From positions 1-15,853 of the forward strand of contig JAPOOT010000501.1 in assembly GCA_026713285.1 (NCBI GenBank): a stretch of DNA of 15,853 nt. The letters are read 5' to 3'. Positions within the stretch are counted from its first letter, which is position 1. Each line of letters begins with the position of its first letter. The translations under genes and the position numbers were made by a program. The notes beneath the pieces were generated by a model. The model worked only from the letters and a program-made list of their open reading frames with translations, ran no database searches and was not told the origin of the DNA. Origin of the DNA: Gemmatimonadota bacterium (GTDB lineage Bacteria; JAAXHH01). Shown here piece after piece: positions 6,952-13,459 of this stretch.

Positions 6952-7184
6952 CGTAATGCCCTGCAGAATGCCGTATGTGTTTTAGGGTGTGAGAACTAAA
7001 CGCCATACAGCGTAGAAAATCTACTTCCTCTTGCATCGGCAATGAACAGAAGTTACACCGGCCGGGGCTGATCGGATGAATAACAATCCCTTGGCTTGGA
7101 CGACCTTGGTATATTAGACAGCAAAGCAACATGTAAACAAGCACTGTCCGCAGACCAATCGAACTCTGCAAATGTGGGTGGAAT
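6952..7184. other. Intergenic region between recA and the methyltransferase
   Basis: This 233-base stretch holds no convincing gene. Just after recA are two consecutive stem-loops (6970-7011 and 7012-7024). Further on the sequence becomes AT-richer. TATATT at 7110-7115 could be a -10 for the methyltransferase, but no acceptable -35 was found at 16-18 bases upstream. The change in composition here marks the likely left border of the low-GC segment. Confidence 0.5.
6970..7024 (+). terminator. Tandem stem-loops after recA, possible terminator
   Basis: The first stem pairs GTATG (6973-6977) with CATAC (7004-7008) and TTTAG (6981-6985) with CTAAA (6996-7000), with a three-base internal loop. GC at 6970-6971 pairs with GC at 7010-7011 across one mismatch. 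The second is a perfect GTAGA-AAA-TCTAC hairpin at 7012-7024, followed by the weakly T-rich TTCCTCTT. There is no proper U-tract, so rho-independent termination is uncertain, but position 19 bases after the recA stop fits. Confidence 0.4.
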
Positions 7185-8147
7185 GTGAGCGACAAGAACC
7201 TGCAAGAAAGATCATATGAAGGTCGCCAGATTGCGCTTTTCGAACGATCCATACAACGGTGTCATCAAGTAGGGAATGAGCAGCGAGAACCCCATGTTCG
7301 AGTTAACACGCTGAACAGAGCGCCATTCGAGGAAATTACTCGCCCAATGGTGATTTGCGGCGATGCAACGCAAGCTCTGAAAATTCTACCTGAAAAGTCC
7401 ATTCAAACGGTTGTCACGTCACCGCCGTATTGGTCATTGCGCGATTACGGGGTTGTGGACCAGATTGGGCGGGACGACAGCTTACTAGGCTATGTTAAGA
7501 GCATTGTTTGCACTTTTGAGCAGATAAAGCGGGTCCTTCGAGACGATGGCACTGTTTGGCTGAATGTTGGTGATTCCTACACATCCGGCAACCGGAGGTA
7601 TCGGGCACCAGATCGGAAAAACCGTGCGCGCGCTATGGCAGTACGACCGCCGACGCCAGAAGGGCTTAAGCCAAAGGACTTGATAGGTGTCCCATGGAGA
7701 TTGGCTTTTGCACTACAAGATGCGGGTTGGTGGGTTCGCAGTGAAATCATATGGTACAAGCCAAATGCACATCCAGAATCCGTTCGAGACCGACCAACCA
7801 AAGCTCACGAGACTGTTTTCCTGTTGTCAAAAAACCAGGACTATTACTACGACCACGAAATCGTCAAGGGGCCTCGTGAGCGTCGCTTGCGAACGGTTTG
7901 GGAGATTCCTACCGAACCAGTGAAGCGCACAAATGGGAAAGCAGATGACCATCCCGCGATGATGCCTCTGTCGCTTGCTCGATGCTGTGTAGCCATTACA
8001 ACCCGCGATGACAGTATCGTTCTCGATCCGTATGCGGGCTCGGGAACAAGTCTTCTGGCGGCAAGTGAACTTAGTCGAAGGTGGGTTGGGATAGAAATCA
8101 AGCCTGCATTCGTAGACTTGATAGAACGACGGTTGTGTGTCTCATGA
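7185..8147 (+). CDS. Site-specific DNA methyltransferase, beta class (N4-cytosine or N6-adenine)
   Basis: Transfers a methyl group from S-adenosylmethionine to an exocyclic amino group of a DNA base, probably protecting a restriction site. The catalytic motif TSPPYW is at residues 78-83 and the SAM-binding motif DPYAGSGTS at 281-289. Catalytic-before-SAM order defines the beta class. VWLNVGDSY (124-132), the RSEIIWYKPN strand (185-194) and VGIEI (301-305) are further family blocks. SPPY is commonest in N4-cytosine enzymes but also occurs in N6-adenine enzymes. The start is GTG at 7185 with a weak GGTGG a few bases upstream. The first in-frame ATG is residue 55 and the conserved core begins there, so a shorter start is possible. 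The stop overlaps an ATG (ATGA at 8144-8147) of the next frame, as in restriction-modification pairs. Sampled 60-base stretches are about 45-53% GC, lower than most flanking genes, suggesting transfer. Confidence 0.92.
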   Translation: MSDKNLQERSYEGRQIALFERSIQRCHQVGNEQREPHVRVNTLNRAPFEEITRPMVICGDATQALKILPEKSIQTVVTSPPYWSLRDYGVVDQIGRDDSLLGYVKSIVCTFEQIKRVLRDDGTVWLNVGDSYTSGNRRYRAPDRKNRARAMAVRPPTPEGLKPKDLIGVPWRLAFALQDAGWWVRSEIIWYKPNAHPESVRDRPTKAHETVFLLSKNQDYYYDHEIVKGPRERRLRTVWEIPTEPVKRTNGKADDHPAMMPLSLARCCVAITTRDDSIVLDPYAGSGTSLLAASELSRRWVGIEIKPAFVDLIERRLCVS

Positions 8148-8284
8148 CGCTTGATGAACTCAAGGCGACTCTCGATTCGTTGATATGGTCGTTCGTCTTA
8201 AGTCAGACAACCGTCGGAGATTGTCTCTTAAGTCCACTGCCGCCCAGAACTTATCCAATACGACATTGCATATTTCCAAACTGA
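8144..8284 (+). pseudogene. N-terminal fragment of the gene coupled to the methyltransferase (probable frameshift)
   Basis: The ATG overlaps the methyltransferase stop in an ATGA arrangement, the usual way a second restriction-modification gene is coupled. It reads MTLDELKATLDS and then continues only to a stop at 8284 (46 residues), with no sense of a family after about residue 12. The frame that carries the plausible protein (8185-8640) is offset by one base and is open from 8158. A single one-base slip between about 8158 and 8190 would join the two into one product of about 165 residues. I infer a frameshift mutation or sequencing error here; programmed slippage is less likely, since no slippery heptamer is visible. 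Confidence 0.5.
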
Positions 8285-8640
8285 CGGAGGCCGCGTGGAT
8301 TCAGGACACTCGAACCGCCAGAGATCGACGAGACCGTACACTTGAATTGTTCAGACAGTACCAGAGGTCCGTTACTCAAATAGTCATGCTCCGAGCGTTT
8401 CGGGATGACATTGGCAAGGTGCCGCATAGGTATCAGCTTGTTGAGATTCCGGTTAACATCTTTGACTCCATTCAGCAGGCACCGTTACAGGTCTTCGAAC
8501 GGGATGCGCCAGTGATCGAATGTACCGTTGAAGATCGCGTGGTGGCAGTGGTGGCAATCGACAGGTCAGATGCAAAGATAACAGTCAGGCGAGTTCAGCT
8601 TTCGGCCTGTACTGTTCATGCGGAATGGGATAGGGCGTAG
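8185..8640 (+). CDS. Hypothetical protein, candidate restriction endonuclease (N-terminus probably frameshifted)
   Basis: A 151-residue reading frame directly after the methyltransferase. I do not recognise the family with certainty. It has a Lys-containing strand RLSLKSTAAQNLSNTT near residues 12-27, where PD-(D/E)XK nucleases carry ExK-like residues. A basic helical stretch follows (ARDRRDRTLELFRQYQRS), then strands IVMLRAFR and YQLVEIP, and a compact C-terminal motif CTVHAEW. Gene order (methyltransferase then small basic protein with overlapping starts) and low GC match a type II restriction-modification pair; small type II enzymes of this size exist (PvuII is 157 residues). ATG at 8185 lacks a ribosome binding site, and the natural start is more likely 8144 in the other frame. 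The acidic member of an ExK motif is not evident, so activity is doubtful. It could also be an unrelated accessory protein. Confidence 0.5.
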   Translation: MVVRLKSDNRRRLSLKSTAAQNLSNTTLHISKLTEAAWIQDTRTARDRRDRTLELFRQYQRSVTQIVMLRAFRDDIGKVPHRYQLVEIPVNIFDSIQQAPLQVFERDAPVIECTVEDRVVAVVAIDRSDAKITVRRVQLSACTVHAEWDRA

Positions 8641-8704
8641 ACGGGGATGCGATCGCTCTGGGGTCAAGAAGCATCACCGATGCGAATCGGTTGAACGCCC
8701 CGGG
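8641..8704. other. Convergent intergenic gap between restriction-like gene and mutY
   Basis: The 64 bases separate two converging genes. GCATC at 8671-8675 and GATGC at 8679-8683 make a five-pair hairpin with a three-base loop. No T-run follows in either direction, so only weak termination could be claimed. It is the likely right border of the low-GC segment; no flanking direct repeat matching the left border was seen. Confidence 0.35.
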
Positions 8705-9835
8705 TTAAGGAAACAAGGTAGTTTGCGGACTTCCTTCAGCAGCAACCATGGCTTCAATGAGGCGATGATGCGCCCTGGGGAATGCGAATTGCTCAAGTTC
8801 GCCAATTCGAATCCAACGACAGTCGTTGCCGTCCCGGTGACGCGCTTCCCCGCCATGATACGTACAATCGTATCCGTGTAACGTCATCTCGAAATGGGTA
8901 AATGCGTGCCGGACGGTCGCCAGGGCCCGGCCGACAAGGATTTCGATGCCCAGTTTACGTTTTAAGTCGTTACGCAGAAACTCTTTCATGGCTGACTCAT
9001 CTTCCGATTTCCCGCCTGGAAACTCCCACAGACCGCCCAACAGCCCATCCATAGGCCGTCGTACGATAAGGATCTCGTCTCCCCTGCGCACGATGCCGGC
9101 GGCAACATGATGGTGGGGACGTTGTTTGCGCGGCTGTTTGCGTGGAAGGACCGAAGGATCCGGCAGTTCCCTGCGGGCAAGGCAGAAGCTACCCACGGGA
9201 CAACCCCCGCAGTCCGGTTGCCGCGGTGTACACACCGTTGCCCCCAGTTCCATCATAGCCTGGTTGAAATCCCCGGCTCGACCTGATACGAGCAGTCTTT
9301 CGGCCAGCGCGGCCATCCGCTTCTTCGCAGCGGCGGTCGCGGGATCATCCGTAAGATGGAACAGGCGGCTGAGTACGCGAACGACATTGCCGTCGACCAC
9401 GGGGCAGTCTCTCCCGTAGGCGATACTCAATACGGCTGCGGCCGTATAGGGCCCGATGCCAGGCAGAACGGAGATCTGATCCGGGTTGTCGGGTATCTTT
9501 CCATCGTGCCGTTCGACGATCTGCCGGGCGGCTCGATGGAGGTTTCTCGCCCGGGCGTAGTATCCCATGCCTTCCCATGTCTTCAGGACTTCCTCGCACG
9601 AAGCCTTCCCCAGATCTTCTACCGTGGGGAATTGGTTCATGAATCTTTCGTAATAGGGCCGGACCTGGTCTACGCGCGTCTGTTGGAGCATGATCTCCGA
9701 AATCCAGACCGCGTAGGGGTCGGGGGATCCGCGCCAGGGCATTTCCCGCTGGTGTGTCTCGTACCAGGCGAGCAGGGCGCTGCGGAACGCTTCGATCCGG
9801 CTGGAATCAAGTAGGGCATCGACGTTCGAAACCAC
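8705..9835 (-). CDS. mutY: A/G-specific adenine DNA glycosylase MutY
   Basis: Removes adenine mispaired with 8-oxoguanine in the GO base-excision repair pathway. The length of 376 residues is normal. Catalytic Glu47 lies in WISEIMLQQTRV. The helix-hairpin-helix LPGIGPYTAAAVL is at 124-136, with the GPD Asp148 in PVVDGNVVRV. The [4Fe-4S] cysteines are C202, C209, C212 and C218 (C-x6-C-x2-C-x5-C). The C-terminal NUDIX-like domain has GLWEFPGGK at 268-276 and HAFTHFEMTLHGY at 310-322, which recognises 8-oxoG. The start is GTG at 9835; no in-frame ATG precedes the catalytic domain, and a GGAG lies about 13 bases upstream. It is on the same strand as the FAD oxidoreductase, 108 bases downstream of it. 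Identification is firm. Confidence 0.98.
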   Translation of the reverse strand: MVSNVDALLDSSRIEAFRSALLAWYETHQREMPWRGSPDPYAVWISEIMLQQTRVDQVRPYYERFMNQFPTVEDLGKASCEEVLKTWEGMGYYARARNLHRAARQIVERHDGKIPDNPDQISVLPGIGPYTAAAVLSIAYGRDCPVVDGNVVRVLSRLFHLTDDPATAAAKKRMAALAERLLVSGRAGDFNQAMMELGATVCTPRQPDCGGCPVGSFCLARRELPDPSVLPRKQPRKQRPHHHVAAGIVRRGDEILIVRRPMDGLLGGLWEFPGGKSEDESAMKEFLRNDLKRKLGIEILVGRALATVRHAFTHFEMTLHGYDCTYHGGEARHRDGNDCRWIRIGELEQFAFPRAHHRLIEAMVAAEGSPQTTLFP

Positions 9836-9894
9836 GGTAGTATCTACGCTCCAAGCAGCGATATCCGGGAAGGGTGGAACGGCTTTGAAGTCGC

Positions 9895-9924
9895 GTGCAC
9901 GCGCTACGTGCGCGGAACGTGCAC
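9895..9924. repeat. Imperfect inverted repeat between oxidoreductase and mutY
   Basis: GTGCACG at 9895-9901 pairs with CGTGCAC at 9918-9924, and GCGC at 9901-9904 can alternatively pair with GCGC at 9910-9913. It lies just after the oxidoreductase stop. Neither strand has a U-tract after it, so it is not a typical terminator; it may be a 3' end stabiliser or an operator for mutY. Confidence 0.35.
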
Positions 9925-9943
9925 ATTAAAGGAAGTGCTTGCC

Positions 9944-11149
9944 TCAGTGTCGTCTGGAAAGCCCGGTCTTGTTGTATTCTTCATGCGTAATCAGTGTCTT
10001 GTTGTAGGCATCCGTTTCACGCGGGTCGAACCGGTTGGGCGAAAAATCCCCGATATCGATTTCGGGACTTCCGTCCGCAACGCATCCCGCCAGCAACGCG
10101 CCTGCCGCCGGATTGTACGCGAATCCCCCGGAATGAAAGGCTACCCCCACATACAGTCCCGGAAAGCGCTCCACGGGGCCGAGTACCGGTTCACCGTCCC
10201 CGGAGAAGGACAGAAGCCCGGCCTTCTGGATTTCCCATTCGGTCCTGCCCGTCGAGGGCACGAGCGGAAGCAGGTTGTCCCGCGCCGTATCGTCGAGTCC
10301 CGCCGGCGGAGGGATTGTCGACATCCTGAAAGACCGGTCGGGGACACGGAACTCCGGCGCCGCGGGGTTTTCGATTCCTGCCAGCAGACGCTGACCGTAG
10401 TGCGGCCGGATGTATCCGCCGTAGGGATTGGCGTTGACCGCCGGTATTCTGGCCGGGGATGGCAAGGGCGCCGTGACGTAGCGCTGGTGGATGAAGGACT
10501 TCAAGGGCAGCTGAAGTCCGACACTCTCCAGCACCTTCAGCGTCCATACGTGCACGGTGCTCACCACCGCATCCGCTTCTATGCGTTCGTTCGCCGCGAC
10601 GACGCCGGCCATGCGTCCCGAGTCCATGATGAAATCAGAGATCATGCAGCCCTCCCTGATCTCCACCCCCAGTTTCCGGCAGCCCTCTGCCAGGGCGGGT
10701 ACATAGTGGTCCGGTTCGCTGTAGCCGCCCAGGGGATCGAAAAGCCCGATCGGCTCCCCGGTCAGAACCAGGTCCGGCCACGTCGCGGCCATTTCTGCCG
10801 GGTCCATTATCTCGTATTTCACTCCCAGGCGGTCATACAGAGGGAGCAGAAGTTCCCGTTCCGGCCAACTGGAAGCGTCGAAGAGATTCAGGCAGCCGAC
10901 GTCCTGGAACCGGTATCCATCCAGTTCATCGGACAGTTCCCTGAACCGGTCCAGGCTGATCTTGCGAGCCCGGACTCCGGTTTCCGACCACAGCAGCCCC
11001 GTGATTATACCCGCGGCGCGGCTACTGGCTCCGTCGCCGACGCGTCCCTTCTCGATGACCGTGATTCGGCCGTAGGATCTTCGGGCGAGATGGTACGCCG
11101 TGCTGAGCCCGGTCACGCCCGCGCCTATGATGACGGCATGTCTCGACAC
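9944..11149 (-). CDS. FAD-dependent oxidoreductase, DAO family (D-amino acid/glycine/sarcosine oxidase-like)
   Basis: Flavoenzyme of 401 residues expected to oxidise an amine or amino acid substrate. The N-terminal Rossmann motif is VIIGAGVTGLSTAYHLA at residues 6-22 (GxGxxG), followed by the VIEKGRVGDGASSRAAG flavin-contacting segment at about 31-47. The C-terminal region has the GEPVLGPVERFPGLYVGVAFHSGGF block, typical of DAO-family flavin sites. It has no signal peptide and is probably cytosolic. The start is GTG at 11149, three bases after the stop of the YtxJ-like gene, with GGAGGG seven bases upstream inside that gene, so the two are translationally coupled. Substrate cannot be assigned: sarcosine, glycine, proline-derived or other amines are all possible. 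Confidence 0.9.
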   Translation of the reverse strand: MSRHAVIIGAGVTGLSTAYHLARRSYGRITVIEKGRVGDGASSRAAGIITGLLWSETGVRARKISLDRFRELSDELDGYRFQDVGCLNLFDASSWPERELLLPLYDRLGVKYEIMDPAEMAATWPDLVLTGEPIGLFDPLGGYSEPDHYVPALAEGCRKLGVEIREGCMISDFIMDSGRMAGVVAANERIEADAVVSTVHVWTLKVLESVGLQLPLKSFIHQRYVTAPLPSPARIPAVNANPYGGYIRPHYGQRLLAGIENPAAPEFRVPDRSFRMSTIPPPAGLDDTARDNLLPLVPSTGRTEWEIQKAGLLSFSGDGEPVLGPVERFPGLYVGVAFHSGGFAYNPAAGALLAGCVADGSPEIDIGDFSPNRFDPRETDAYNKTLITHEEYNKTGLSRRH

Positions 11150-11152
11150 GTG

Positions 11153-11503
11153 CTAGCCCTCCAACGCTTGACTTATGGCCTTTCCCGTAATGGAGAAATG
11201 GGACGCGTGCCAGGCGACCTTCCCATCCCTGAGGAGAAGCAATTGCGGTGACTCGTGCCTGACGTCCAGGCGGGATTCGATCGCATTGGAGATGTCCCTG
11301 TGCTCTATGACCATGACTTGAGTGAACATTGGGGCCGGCGAGGATGCGTCTTCTTCCGCGAAATCGTGGTATTGATCCGCGGCCCGGGCGCTCACCGGGC
11401 AAACCGTACTGTGCTTATATACGAATACCGGCCGGTCAGACGACGACGTTACGGCCTTTTCCAGTTCTTCCATCGTGGTGAGTTGCACGATGTGATCCGA
11501 CAT
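11153..11503 (-). CDS. ytxJ: Bacillithiol-system protein YtxJ (monothiol bacilliredoxin-like)
   Basis: Small thioredoxin-fold protein of 116 residues, expected to remove bacillithiol from S-bacillithiolated proteins. The active-site motif is KHSTVCPVS with the single redox Cys at residue 35, matching the monothiol CPxS pattern of the YtxJ/BrxC (DUF2847) family. The cis-Pro region SPQLLLLRDGKVAW follows near residues 84-97. ATG at 11503 is preceded by GGAGG seven bases upstream; the TTG one codon earlier is too close to that site. The neighbouring FAD oxidoreductase begins three bases after its stop. The presence of this gene suggests the host makes bacillithiol or a similar thiol; the biosynthetic genes are not in this window. 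Confidence 0.85.
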   Translation of the reverse strand: MSDHIVQLTTMEELEKAVTSSSDRPVFVYKHSTVCPVSARAADQYHDFAEEDASSPAPMFTQVMVIEHRDISNAIESRLDVRHESPQLLLLRDGKVAWHASHFSITGKAISQALEG

Positions 11504-11592
11504 CAAAGGGCCTCCTTCAGGTCATGGGGTCAACTGGTGGTCACGGCATGCCCGGAGTACACAATCCCGGTAATTTCGACGATTTCCTGGCT

Positions 11593-12798
11593 TCACGATA
11601 CCCGCCCCGCGGCGGCTGCCGTCTTTCGCACCTGGCTCGCGGCCCGCCGGAATTCACGGTCGCGCGGCAGCATCAGGGCCAGCACCACGGCGGCCAGTGG
11701 TACCAGTGCCAGCACTTCGAGGGTAGGCGCCACGCCGATGCGGTCCGCGATTCCGCCGAAGAGGATCAGTGCGCCTCCCGCCGCACCCCAGCTGAAGCCC
11801 ATGGGAAAGGCGGAAGCCGTCCCCGCGCTGTCTGGAACGAGCTCCTGAGCCATGGCTACGGAAACGGAATTGGACGCCATGTTCATGAATCCACCGAGGA
11901 ACAGCCACAGGGGAAGCAGCGGTCCGGTGTCATACAGTGAAACGAGCAGGAAGGGTGTGGACATCAGGATCGTAGACCAGATCACGCGGCCCCGTCCCAA
12001 CCTGTCAGACAGCCAGCCTCCGACGAACCCGCCGATCACCGCGCCGGCCTGGAAAACGAAGAGCAGGTCTCCCCCCTGTTGCAGGGTAAGTCCCCGGTCC
12101 TGTAGCAGCAACACGAAAAACGTGGCGAAGCCGACTCCCGAAATGGTCCGGATGATGCCCACCACGGTGAGATTGACCATGGGCCAGAGGTTCGGTCTAA
12201 AGGAAGCGCCCACATCGGCCAGGCGGGTCACCCTGCGGTTCTCGTTGCGAATGGGAATGACCCGGGCCATCGCCAGCACGGCGATCACCGTGGGCACGGA
12301 CAGCCAGACGAGGCTTTCGAGTCCGAATCGTTCCACGATGCGGGGCACGACGAATGGGCTGGCCGCCAGCCCGGCGGTTCCGCCGACGATGAAGAGCGAT
12401 ACGCCGTATCCCCGCCTCGATCCGCTGACGTCACCGGCCATGGATACGCTCTGCGGGTGGAAACTGGCGGTGCCGAAGCCTCCTAAAATGATGAACAGCA
12501 GCAGCATCAGGAAGGAGGGGGCCAGTCCCACGGCCGACATGAAGACGGCACAGAACAACGGTCCGAGGATAATGAAATACCGTTTCTCCATCCGGTCGCC
12601 GAGTACGCCCATCAGGGGCTGGACGAGGGAGGAGGTCATGGCCGGAAGGCCGGCGAGTATGCCCGCCTGCGTGAGCGAAAGCTGCAGCCGCGTCACGAGC
12701 GCGGGGAGTATGGGGGTCACCAGGGAGGAAAAGAGGTCCACCAGGAAATGAACAACGGTAAGCAGAATCAGCTTGGCGCGCTGTATATCCGACTTCAT
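11593..12798 (-). CDS. MFS transporter, fosmidomycin-resistance (Fsr)-like
   Basis: Integral membrane protein of 401 residues with about twelve hydrophobic segments, acting as a proton-driven exporter of small molecules. GVLGDRMEKRYFIILG is the MFS loop motif between helices 2 and 3, repeated in the second half as GGWLSDRLGRGRVIW. GGFGTASFHPQ in the fourth helix region matches the FHP motif of Fsr-type exporters. ATG at 12798 overlaps the DUF1028 stop by four bases (ATGA), which fixes the start. A longer open frame to 12903 would add 35 Arg/Pro-rich residues inside the upstream gene and is not credible. Translational coupling ties it to DUF1028 and probably to the upstream dehydrogenase. Substrate is unknown. 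Confidence 0.9.
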   Translation of the reverse strand: MKSDIQRAKLILLTVVHFLVDLFSSLVTPILPALVTRLQLSLTQAGILAGLPAMTSSLVQPLMGVLGDRMEKRYFIILGPLFCAVFMSAVGLAPSFLMLLLFIILGGFGTASFHPQSVSMAGDVSGSRRGYGVSLFIVGGTAGLAASPFVVPRIVERFGLESLVWLSVPTVIAVLAMARVIPIRNENRRVTRLADVGASFRPNLWPMVNLTVVGIIRTISGVGFATFFVLLLQDRGLTLQQGGDLLFVFQAGAVIGGFVGGWLSDRLGRGRVIWSTILMSTPFLLVSLYDTGPLLPLWLFLGGFMNMASNSVSVAMAQELVPDSAGTASAFPMGFSWGAAGGALILFGGIADRIGVAPTLEVLALVPLAAVVLALMLPRDREFRRAASQVRKTAAAAGRVS

Positions 12799-13445
12799 GG
12801 ATTCAGCCTTGCGTGGAGCCTGTACAGACGCTGCAGTTCCTCGATGGGGTCGGTGTGGTCGTCGACCCGGAGATCCGCGAGGTAGTCCGATGTACCACCG
12901 CAACCGCCACCTTCCCGCGCCACGAGCAGGGCGGCCGACTGCCGGCCCCTGCGATCGCCCCCGGCCGCCTGGCCCGCGGCAAGCACCGAAAGCAGTGTTT
13001 CGGCGAAACCCTCTTCACCAGGCGCTTCGAGCGTTTCCGCCATGGCGTTGACCACCGCTTCTCCCGCCAGGATGTTACCCAGGCAGACGAAGCCCGGGCC
13101 GGTCACGTGTCCCGCCCACTCCTGGCAATCCTCCCCCGTAAAGGCCGCCGCCGTACCATCGAGATCCACTACGGCCACCTGGCGGGACGTCCGTCCGGGA
13201 TCGGATTCGATCAGCCGTTCCAGGGTGTCGATGGCGCCCACGTCGGCTTCGAGCAGGTCGAGGCCCCTGGGGCCGAAGGAAGCGTTCGCCCAGGCCTGCG
13301 TGGCGATGGCGCCCGCGCTGAATCTTGCCCAGGGGACCACGGATCCCACGGCGAGGTACTTCGACTGGGTCGCCACGCCGAGGTCCCCCGTTTCGGGATC
13401 CAGGGCGACGATGGAAAAAGTGGAGAAACAGGGTGCGTGGTTCAA
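12795..13445 (-). CDS. DUF1028 family protein (Ntn-hydrolase-like)
   Basis: A 216-residue cytosolic protein of the DUF1028 family, which has an Ntn-hydrolase-like fold and is poorly characterised. The N-terminal FSTFSIVALDPETGDLGVAT segment, the GxxxxxTQAWANASFGPRGL block and the C-terminal SDYLADLRVDDHTDPIEELQRL segment are typical. No ATG is available. TTG at 13445 begins the conserved N-terminus and has GGAG nine bases upstream, so TTG is the likely start. It begins 14 bases after the dehydrogenase stop and overlaps the MFS gene by four bases, so the three genes look like one operon. What the protein hydrolyses, if anything, is not known. Confidence 0.9.
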   Translation of the reverse strand: MNHAPCFSTFSIVALDPETGDLGVATQSKYLAVGSVVPWARFSAGAIATQAWANASFGPRGLDLLEADVGAIDTLERLIESDPGRTSRQVAVVDLDGTAAAFTGEDCQEWAGHVTGPGFVCLGNILAGEAVVNAMAETLEAPGEEGFAETLLSVLAAGQAAGGDRRGRQSAALLVAREGGGCGGTSDYLADLRVDDHTDPIEELQRLYRLHARLNP

Positions 13446-13459
13446 CGATAGATGCTCCG

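Noticed and set aside
6970..7011. Integron attC site after recA
   Set aside because: The stem has TTTAG/CTAAA arms but lacks the GTTRRRY and RYYYAAC core sites, and no integrase is present.
7172..7222. Short leader peptide or controller gene before the methyltransferase
   Set aside because: The ATG at 7172 opens a frame that stops after about 15 codons and has no helix-turn-helix pattern.
9908..11251. 447-codon plus-strand open frame opposite the FAD oxidoreductase
   Set aside because: The minus strand has a Rossmann GxGxxG and conserved DAO blocks; the plus frame has no recognisable domain.
12799..12903. N-terminal extension of the MFS transporter
   Set aside because: It is Arg/Pro-rich, lies wholly inside the DUF1028 gene, and the ATGA overlap at 12795-12798 gives a natural start.
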